Assembly (NCBI GenBank): GCA_050287965.1
Contig: JBNKCX010000029.1
Coordinates: forward strand, 1-64,000
Direction of reading: 5' to 3'
Source of the DNA: CBFDBF01 sp050287965
GTDB taxonomy: Bacteria > Pseudomonadota > Gammaproteobacteria > Chromatiales > Chromatiaceae
DNA: 64,000 nucleotides
The position numbers and the translations under genes are program-made. Below are positions 58,375-64,000 of the stretch, piece after piece. The notes beneath the pieces were generated by a model, which did no database searches, was not told the origin of the DNA, and worked only from the letters and a program-made list of their open reading frames with translations. Within the stretch, counting starts at the first letter, position 1. Each line of letters begins with the position of its first letter.

Positions 58375-58834
58375 ATCCCTGCGGATAGCCTTTTAGATGG
58401 TTAAGCAACAGGGTGGCGATGCCTAGTTGGGTGATGACTCCCCGGTATTGTTCGTCTACCACGAATGCATAGGTTGAATTAAATTTCTCCATCAGTGCGA
58501 TGGCTTTGACTACCGGAGAGTTGGAGGTAAGGAAAGGGGTTTTCGTAAGAAGGAATCTCTCGACGGGTTCGTCCAGGATGCGGCATTTCTCGATATCCGG
58601 GAGATCCAGGTGGGTTAACTCATCGCCGAGCAGATGGGCTCCGCTGACCACATCCGAAGGTACGCAAACCTCGCGAAAGACATGGCGAATGGAAATTCGT
58701 CCCGTGATCTCTCCAGCATCGTTACAGTATGGAATCCCCGGCACGTGTTTTTCCACGCATTCGCGAAATGCATCACCCACTTTCATGCCGGGTCGGGCCA
58801 TCAGCGTGGGGATAAGAATTTCATCAAGAACCAT
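58358..58834 (-). CDS. CBS-domain regulatory protein
   Basis: A 158-residue soluble protein with two CBS motifs (about 8-70 and 95-150): LIPTLMARPGMKVGDAFREC with YCNDAGEITGRISIRHVF, then FLTSNSPVVKAIALMEKFNS with AFVVDEQYRGVITQLGIA. CBS pairs sense adenine nucleotides. The 17-base overlap with the transporter gene suggests it gates or regulates that transporter (inference). Confidence 0.85.
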   Translation of the reverse strand: MVLDEILIPTLMARPGMKVGDAFRECVEKHVPGIPYCNDAGEITGRISIRHVFREVCVPSDVVSGAHLLGDELTHLDLPDIEKCRILDEPVERFLLTKTPFLTSNSPVVKAIALMEKFNSTYAFVVDEQYRGVITQLGIATLLLNHLKGYPQGCATDA

Positions 58835-59007
58835 GGTGGTTTCTTCCTGTTTCCTGAACTGTCGACACCCTCAGTTTAGGTGGTTGCCTTGCTTGGCACC
58901 ATATCAAAATGAGACACGTGGCGTGTTATGCATTGTGTCTATACAGGTTTCAGTGTAAAAGTTTTGTTGCCAAGTCAGGTCTAGGGAATTGTGGAGGAGC
59001 ATTCGAT

Positions 59008-59244
59008 ATGCAATTTACCCCTTGTCGCGGGAAGGATTACTGTACCGAAGACGGAACCCATTGCGAAGGCTGTGGCCGCAGCCATGAAGAGATCGCCGCT
59101 ACACGGAAACTGATCGGAAGCGTGGCGGCCTATGCTCAACAGATGGGCTACGAGAACTTTGAGGAGTTCACGGCTTTTGTCGGTGAAAAGGCCGGGAAAA
59201 AGGTGAAGTACCTGCGGGAGCAGGAGTTGGAAGCCGGTTCTTAG
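59008..59244 (+). CDS. DUF1289-like small cysteine protein
   Basis: A 78-residue protein with TPCRGKDYCTEDGTHCEGCGR (Cys near 5, 10, 17 and 20), the four-Cys knuckle of DUF1289-like proteins, followed by a helical EEIAATRKLIGSVAAYAQQ and a basic tail. The cysteines could bind zinc or an iron-sulfur cluster. The ribosome site GGAGGAGC precedes ATG 59008; the open frame to 58909 is not used. It stands alone between the CBS gene (divergent) and a REP hairpin. Confidence 0.75.
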   Translation: MQFTPCRGKDYCTEDGTHCEGCGRSHEEIAATRKLIGSVAAYAQQMGYENFEEFTAFVGEKAGKKVKYLREQELEAGS

Positions 59245-59385
59245 CAGGGTAAATAATATTAGCGGACCTTGGGGGTGATATGCGTTGTTTTGCGGCTGGG
59301 TTTCCGTCCCGCCTCACGCCTGACGACTCGGAACTGATAACTGTTAACTACAAACTTCCTGCTTTAAGTTTTTAATTCAACGGTA

Positions 59386-59429
59386 AGCCCGGTCCGCGGG
59401 CTTATTCGCCCGGAGGACCGGGCTCCTGC
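59386..59429 (-). repeat. REP element of the RAYT family (extended hairpin)
   Basis: On the minus strand GCAGGA heads a GCCCGG-TCCT-CCGGGC hairpin (59424-59409). Bases 59429-59406 match the REP at 635-658 in 21 of 24 positions. A longer stem, AGCCCGGTCC (59386-59395) with GGACCGGGCT (59415-59424), overlaps it. It lies between the DUF1289-like gene and the mutM end and could also act as a terminator-like block. Confidence 0.75.
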
Positions 59430-59434
59430 AACCT

Positions 59435-60247
59435 CTACCTCTGACACCGGGAACAGAAGAAACTGGAGCGCTGGCCTATGCGTTGTTGCTTCAGGGGTCG
59501 ACCGCAGCGCGGGCAGGGTTGGCCTTCCTTGCCGTAGACCAGCAGTTGCTGCGCGAAATAGCCGGGTTGACCGTCCCCCTGACGAAAATCTCTGAGGGTG
59601 GTTCCGCCCTGTCGGATCGCTTCCCGCAGCACCTGTTTTACTGTCATGGCCAGGGTGTGATAGCGGTCTTTCGAGATGCGGTTGCAGGGGCGTCCGGGGT
59701 AGATGCCCGCCAGGAAGAGCGATTCGTTGGCGTAAATATTGCCGACCCCCACCACGATCTTCCCATCCATAAGAAGGCTCTTTACCGCCGTCCGCCGGCC
59801 CCGGGAGCAGCGGAAGAGCAGGTCGCCGTTAAAATCCTCGGACAACGGTTCCGGACCCAGGTGGCGAAGCAGTGGGTGCTGTTGCGGAGGTTGCCGGGTC
59901 CAGAGGACGGCGCCGAAACGGCGCGGATCGCGTAACCGCAGTATATTGTTCCGGAATACCAGATCGAAATGATCATGGGGTTCCGCCGCAGTGCCCGCCG
60001 GTACCAGCCGCAGACTGCCGGACATGCCGAGATGGATAATCAGTGTGCCCCGGTCCAGTATCAGCAGCAGATATTTGGCGCGTCGCTCCACCCGATGTAT
60101 GCGCTGACCGGTCAGGACCTTCTCCAGCCCGGCGAAGACAGGCCAGCGCAGCCGACGCTGCCTTACCACCACCTTGAGGATTTTTCTTCCGTCGATGTGC
60201 GGCGCGATGCCGCGGCGAGTGGTTTCGACCTCAGGTAGTTCCGGCAC
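59435..60247 (-). CDS. mutM: Formamidopyrimidine-DNA glycosylase MutM (Fpg)
   Basis: Excises 8-oxoguanine and nicks the abasic site. The 270-residue protein starts PELPEVETTRRG with catalytic Pro2 and Glu3. It has the DNA-binding loop region RFGAVLW and GVGNIYANESLFLAGI, and ends in the zinc finger CPRCGRPLKQQRIGQRSSFF followed by CSRC. Normal length. One base separates it from the DUF4340 gene upstream. Confidence 0.97.
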   Translation of the reverse strand: MPELPEVETTRRGIAPHIDGRKILKVVVRQRRLRWPVFAGLEKVLTGQRIHRVERRAKYLLLILDRGTLIIHLGMSGSLRLVPAGTAAEPHDHFDLVFRNNILRLRDPRRFGAVLWTRQPPQQHPLLRHLGPEPLSEDFNGDLLFRCSRGRRTAVKSLLMDGKIVVGVGNIYANESLFLAGIYPGRPCNRISKDRYHTLAMTVKQVLREAIRQGGTTLRDFRQGDGQPGYFAQQLLVYGKEGQPCPRCGRPLKQQRIGQRSSFFCSRCQR

Positions 60248-60248
60248 C

Positions 60249-61097
60249 TCACGGTCCCTCCTGCGGCGTCGGCGGCAGGAGCAGATCGGATCCGCCGGGA
60301 AGACGGAAAGCGAGTCCCAGGTCCGATCGCAGCAGCAGCACCCTGTTGTCCCTTTCGATTATCCGGTAACGCAGGGGGGACGCCTCTCCTTCGAGGGTCA
60401 ACTCCAGTTCAGGTGCCGCGGTATCCCCTTGCAGGGGAACTGCCCGGGTGGCTTGGGCCTGTTGCCAACGCTGGAGCTTGCGCTGCAGGTCGTCCACGGA
60501 GAGGGCTTCATCCGGCGGGTCCAGAACCAATCTTCCGTCCTCGCCTTTTGCCAGCCGCCAGCCGGGGGCGCGGATGGCGGTGAGGGTCTGTCGAGGCGGG
60601 ACCAGTCCCAGGTTAACGAACGCCTCCGCACCCGCCAGCAGGTGATGGGGAAACCGGTCCTGGATCAGGTGCAGGGTGTCGCCGATGCGCAGATAGCGGC
60701 GATGATTGATGGGATCGGTGCCGCCCATCTCCATATGTACCGGCCCCAGGTCCAGAACCGCCTGCGGCGGTTCCAAGCCGAATTCCACCAAACGGCCGGT
60801 GGGCACGGGAAAACGCTCCAGGCTGTCGGCCTGAGTGATCTGCAACAGCTTGTGGATAAGGAACTCATTGGCGGCCACGTTGTAAGGCTGTGACATCACC
60901 CAGCCCGTTGCACGACGTTCCAGCAGGAACTCGCCCCGGTGGTTGCTGATCCGAATGGAATCGATCATCCCCGGTTTCAGGGTGGTGAGGGGCACCGTTT
61001 CCCGGGGCGGGGAGCGTTCCGGCAGCAGCCAGGCGGCGAGGGCCAACAGCAGCACCACCGCCGCCAGCCCCAGGGTGAGGAGCAGCTGTCGTTTCAC
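60249..61097 (-). CDS. DUF4340-domain protein of a Gld-like ABC locus
   Basis: A 282-residue membrane-anchored protein with one N-terminal helix (about 5-25) and a periplasmic or outward DUF4340 domain: DSIRISNHRGEFLLERRATGW, PYNVAANEFLIHKLLQI, FGLEPPQAVLDLG and a later WRLAKGEDGRLVLDPPDEA. DUF4340 proteins are encoded with GldA/F/G-like ABC exporters. It lies 1 base after the GldG-like gene and 1 base before mutM. Confidence 0.85.
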   Translation of the reverse strand: MKRQLLLTLGLAAVVLLLALAAWLLPERSPPRETVPLTTLKPGMIDSIRISNHRGEFLLERRATGWVMSQPYNVAANEFLIHKLLQITQADSLERFPVPTGRLVEFGLEPPQAVLDLGPVHMEMGGTDPINHRRYLRIGDTLHLIQDRFPHHLLAGAEAFVNLGLVPPRQTLTAIRAPGWRLAKGEDGRLVLDPPDEALSVDDLQRKLQRWQQAQATRAVPLQGDTAAPELELTLEGEASPLRYRIIERDNRVLLLRSDLGLAFRLPGGSDLLLPPTPQEGP

Positions 61098-61098
61098 T

Positions 61099-62448
61099 TT
61101 ACAGCTTCCGTCTCCGCCACCAGATCAGTAGGCCCGCGGCGAGCAGCAGCAACGGCAACAGAAACAGGAATCCCAGGCCGATGACGGCGCCGGCGGTGGT
61201 GGAGAGCTCCAGGGTCCGATCGGGGGCGGTGCGGGCCGGGATATTCAGCAGTTTATCGTCGCCGCTCAACCAGCGGAGGATGTTCAGACCCAGATTAAGG
61301 TTGCCGCCGTTGCCCATAAAGCTGTTGCTGAGGAAATCCCCATCGCCGATAACCAGGATCCGTTGCTGTCTGTCGCCCAGGGTTCGGTCCAGGGCGATAC
61401 CGATGGAGAGCGGGCCCGGCCGCTCCCCTTTATTCTCGTCCCGTGTCACTTCTCCCCGCAACGGCCCGGACTCGTTCCAGGACTGGGGGAGGGTGCTCAG
61501 TAGGGGGGTGCTCTGCCAGGGCCCGTCCTTGTCCGTGTGTTCCAGTGCCGCCGCATGGGGATAGAGGGTGACCAGCGCGAAACCGCGGGTGACGGGATGG
61601 TCCGGATAGCGGGGCACCAGGGCCATGGCGGGATCCTTCAGGTCCAGGGCGGAGGCGTTGGCATCCACGACGGTCCCGGGAAGCAGGGACAGCCCGAGCT
61701 GGCGCAAAAGGGGATCCAGCCCGTGCAGGGGTTCCGGCTCCAGCAGCCAGAGGAGATTGCCTCCCCCCTCGATGTACCCCGAGATCCGGGCAACCTCGTC
61801 CGCCCGGTAGTCCACCCGGGGCCCGGCGATCACCAGTACGGCGATGTTCTCGGGGATCTCCGGGGTATCGGCCAGGTTCAGGGGTTGCAGGTGATACCCC
61901 TTTTGCCGCAGCTCCTCGCCGAATCCCCCCAGGTCGTGGTTGGCCCGCCCGTCGAAACGGCGTTCCCCGTGGCCCTCCAGGATCCCGATCCAGCGGTCCT
62001 GCTGCTGGATAAGGCGCTGAATGGTGTTGCTGAGAGCCTCTTCACTGAGGGTACGCAGGTTCTCCGAGCGGCCCTGGTAGGTCAGCCGCAACTCGCCGGC
62101 GACCTGTATTCCCAGTTGTCGCACCTGATCTGGCCGGGTATCGGGGTTGACGAACTCCAGGGTGATCTTGTCGCTGTAGCGCTGGTAACGGGCGATGATG
62201 TCGCTGATCTGGCGGCGCAGTTGCGGATCCTCCGGGGAGAAGGAGACGATATTCAGGGGCGATTCCAGGCGTTCCAGCAACTGCTGGCTGGTCTCGGAGA
62301 GGCTGTTGCGCGCTCCGGCGCTCCAGTCCCAGGTGAAGGAGTAGCTGCTGCTGAGCCAGCCGGTCAGCCCCACGGCCACCGCGAACAGCACATAGAACAG
62401 GATATTCTGCAATCGCATCAGCAGACGTTGACGGTTTCGCTGCTCCAT
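61099..62448 (-). CDS. GldG-like ABC transport accessory protein
   Basis: A 449-residue protein with an N-terminal membrane helix (about 12-35), a large extracytoplasmic region with GldG/IFT52-like folds (VNPDTRPDQVRQLGIQVAGE, ILEGHGERRFDGRANHDLGG, LWLLEPEPLHGLDPLLRQLG) and a C-terminal helix (about 420-440). GldG forms an ABC complex with GldA and GldF in Bacteroidetes; proteobacterial versions act in unknown export or envelope functions. Seven bases separate it from the permease gene. Confidence 0.88.
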   Translation of the reverse strand: MEQRNRQRLLMRLQNILFYVLFAVAVGLTGWLSSSYSFTWDWSAGARNSLSETSQQLLERLESPLNIVSFSPEDPQLRRQISDIIARYQRYSDKITLEFVNPDTRPDQVRQLGIQVAGELRLTYQGRSENLRTLSEEALSNTIQRLIQQQDRWIGILEGHGERRFDGRANHDLGGFGEELRQKGYHLQPLNLADTPEIPENIAVLVIAGPRVDYRADEVARISGYIEGGGNLLWLLEPEPLHGLDPLLRQLGLSLLPGTVVDANASALDLKDPAMALVPRYPDHPVTRGFALVTLYPHAAALEHTDKDGPWQSTPLLSTLPQSWNESGPLRGEVTRDENKGERPGPLSIGIALDRTLGDRQQRILVIGDGDFLSNSFMGNGGNLNLGLNILRWLSGDDKLLNIPARTAPDRTLELSTTAGAVIGLGFLFLLPLLLLAAGLLIWWRRRKL

Positions 62449-62455
62449 GGTCGTT

Positions 62456-63205
62456 TCAGTCCAGCAGGCGCCGGCGTTCCAGCCGGTGGATGGTCAGCAG
62501 CAGGAAGGTCGTGATCAGCAGCAGGAAATAAATCAGGTCTCCGCTCCTGATTAATCCGGACAGCAATTGGGAATAATGGAAAACGGGGGAGAGCCAGAAG
62601 AACGGCGAGCCGCCCCCATTATCGGATCCGCTTACCAAGTAGATTATTAGAAGGAACATTAGTAGGCCGTAAGTTGCGATAGCGGCCACGGCGGGTTGGT
62701 TGGTAAGGCTGGAGAAGAACAGGCCGATGGCGCCGAAAGCGGCCAATACCAGGCTCAGCCCCATCAGGCCGGCCGCCAGCTTCCCCAGATCCAGGTTGCC
62801 GCCCAGCAGCAGGGAGAGGGGCATCAGGGCGGTGAGCAGCAGCATGCTGCCCAGGATCAGCAACAGGGCCAGGTACTTCCCCAGCACGATGCGGGTGAGG
62901 GATACCGGGGCGGACAACAGCAGGCTGAAGCTGTTGCTCCGGTACTCCTCGGCGAACAGCCGCATGCTGAGCAACGGAATCAGCGGTAGAATCACAACAG
63001 CCGCCCAGAGCAGCAGCGGTACCGCTACCAGGTCGGTGACGCCCGGAGCGTTGGCGACGGCCGCCAGATGGGGTTGGTCCTGCAGGAACTGTTCAATCAG
63101 GCCCAGGAACAGCCATGCCAGGATAAACTGCATTACCCCGAGCAGGGTCCAGGCCAGGGGCGACAGAAACAGGCTGCGCAGTTCCCGTAGGGTAATGGCG
63201 AGCAC
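62456..63205 (-). CDS. GldF-like ABC-2 permease
   Basis: A 249-residue membrane protein with six helices in the ABC-2 arrangement. It starts MLAITLRELRSLFLSPLAWT and has LPLIPLLSMRLFAEEYRSNS with the coupling-helix region and LLLSAPVSLTRIVLGKYLA. It follows the ATPase gene by 1 base and is part of one operon. The substrate is unknown. Confidence 0.9.
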   Translation of the reverse strand: MLAITLRELRSLFLSPLAWTLLGVMQFILAWLFLGLIEQFLQDQPHLAAVANAPGVTDLVAVPLLLWAAVVILPLIPLLSMRLFAEEYRSNSFSLLLSAPVSLTRIVLGKYLALLLILGSMLLLTALMPLSLLLGGNLDLGKLAAGLMGLSLVLAAFGAIGLFFSSLTNQPAVAAIATYGLLMFLLIIYLVSGSDNGGGSPFFWLSPVFHYSQLLSGLIRSGDLIYFLLLITTFLLLTIHRLERRRLLD

Positions 63206-63206
63206 C

Positions 63207-64000
63207 TTACGCCGCCTCCGTTGTGGTGAGTTGGGTGAAGATCCGCTCCAGGTCGCGATACTCCGGGATCAGTTGCGACAGCCCCCAGCCGTGCCGAACC
63301 ATAGCCTCCGATAGGGCGGTGGCCGCGGCGTCGGCATTCAGATGCAGCCGAAAACGTCTCTCGTCCAGCGTTTCCACCCGCTCCACGCCGGGCAGCTGCA
63401 TGAGCTCATTCGCTGTCGGCGGCTGTTCCAGGCCGACAAGCACGCTGGGGGGTGGTCCCTGGAGGTGTTCCGTTTCCAGGGCCTCGGAGAACACCAGTTG
63501 CCCCCTGTGCAGGATGAGTACTCGTCCGCAGACCGTCTCCACCTCCGGCAGGATGTGGGTGGAGAGCAGGACACCGTAGTTCTCTCCCAGGCTGCGAATA
63601 AGCTGACGGATCTCCTGGATCTGGTTCGGGTCCAGCCCGCTGGTGGGTTCGTCCAGGATGATGATCTCGGGGTCGTGGATAATGGCCTGGGCGATGCCCA
63701 CCCGTTGGCGGTAACCTTTGGAGAGGTTGGCTATCAGGCGACCGCCGCTCTGTTCCAGGCCGCACTGTCCCTTGGTACGTTGTACCGCGCCTTTGGGATC
63801 GGCAACCCGGCGCAGCCTGGCGCAGAAAAGAAGATATTCGTCCACCGTCAGATCGGGATACAGAGGAGGTTGTTCCGGCAGAAACCCCAGACTCTTCTTG
63901 GCGTTGATCGGCTGTTCCAGCAGGTCGATGCCGTTCAGGCGTATCTTTCCGCCGCTGGGTGCCAAGCCGCCGCTGAGCATGCGCATGGTGGTGGATTTTC
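63207..64000 (-). CDS. GldA-like ABC ATPase (5' end beyond window edge)
   Basis: The ATPase of the system; the first codons lie past base 64000. The visible part starts within Walker A at KSTTMRML and has the Q-loop region LGFLPEQPPLYPDL, signature NLSKGYRQRVGIAQAI and Walker B IILDEPTSGLDPNQ, then a C-terminal domain typical of GldA/drug-type exporters. The missing N-terminus should be about 30-40 residues. It is first of five closely packed genes (ATPase, permease, GldG-like, DUF4340, mutM). Confidence 0.92.
   Translation of the reverse strand, partial: KSTTMRMLSGGLAPSGGKIRLNGIDLLEQPINAKKSLGFLPEQPPLYPDLTVDEYLLFCARLRRVADPKGAVQRTKGQCGLEQSGGRLIANLSKGYRQRVGIAQAIIHDPEIIILDEPTSGLDPNQIQEIRQLIRSLGENYGVLLSTHILPEVETVCGRVLILHRGQLVFSEALETEHLQGPPPSVLVGLEQPPTANELMQLPGVERVETLDERRFRLHLNADAAATALSEAMVRHGWGLSQLIPEYRDLERIFTQLTTTEAA

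Noticed and set aside
1..64000. CRISPR arrays, rRNA genes and complete tRNA genes
   Set aside because: No regularly spaced repeats and no rRNA or tRNA sequence were recognised anywhere in the window by eye.

Overview
The window looks like chromosome from a free-living or symbiotic sulfur-oxidising, nitrogen-fixing gammaproteobacterium of the Chromatiales/Sedimenticola/Thiodiazotropha type. Evidence: an Azotobacter-like nif tail (nifV-cysE-orf-nifW-nifZ-nifM), a complete sox set without soxCD (soxXYZA, soxB and redox helpers), a TtrS/TtrR-like two-component pair around sox, gammaproteobacterial housekeeping order (miaB-ybeZ-ybeY-corC-lnt; rpoH-ftsX-ftsE-ftsY; rsmD-coaD-ferredoxin) and a TAXI-TRAP transporter. 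The organism assignment is inference; no rRNA gene is present.

Layout. 0-0.8 kb: the end of an IS110-family transposase abuts a REP-associated transposase (RAYT) and inverted REP hairpins. 0.68-5 kb: a NifA-type enhancer (TGT-N10-ACA) and a consensus sigma-54 promoter lead into the nif operon, followed by a CitE-like gene. 6-7.3 kb: a self-regulated TetR gene and an AhpD-like gene share an operator. 7.4-15.1 kb: an accessory stretch with a large secreted M64-like metalloprotease and a run of small, mostly unknown minus-strand genes, each with its own spacer. 15.1-21.1 kb: a CZB protein and the miaB-to-lnt block. 21.1-30.2 kb: sensor kinase, soxW, soxS, soxV, soxB, soxA, soxZ, soxY, soxX and response regulator, all on the minus strand. 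30.2-34.2 kb: phosphodiester glycosidase and TAXI-TRAP. 34.4-40.8 kb: rnd, mpl, ubiX, a DedA-PAP2-LssY fusion and a DUF465 protein. 41-47.3 kb: EF-G-like protein, a gene-poor region with two related minus-strand sRNA-like units, rpoH behind a perfect CIRCE operator, ftsX, ftsE and ftsY. 47.5-55.8 kb: two M16 peptidases, rsmD, coaD, a ferredoxin, a TauE/SafE exporter and glgP. 55.9-64 kb: aldo/keto reductase, SLC13/ArsB-NhaD transporter with a CBS protein, a DUF1289-like protein, mutM and a GldA-F-G-type ABC system running off the right edge.

How it fits together. The nif genes here make homocitrate and supply cysteine/sulfur and maturation factors for nitrogenase; the structural genes lie outside. 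The Sox proteins oxidise thiosulfate in the periplasm. Without SoxCD in view, the sulfane sulfur would be expected to go to sulfur globules. The kinase with a PhnD-like periplasmic sensor, the FixJ-type regulator and a perfect 22-bp palindrome upstream of soxX suggest dedicated sulfur-compound control.

Most notable non-coding signals: the NifA/sigma-54 pair framed by REPs, CIRCE overlapping the rpoH promoter region, the paired TetR operators with a probably leaderless tetR transcript, tandem sibling sRNA-like units with an anti-Shine-Dalgarno motif, and a dispersed family of imperfect inverted repeats (CACAGAG type) in at least five intergenic gaps.
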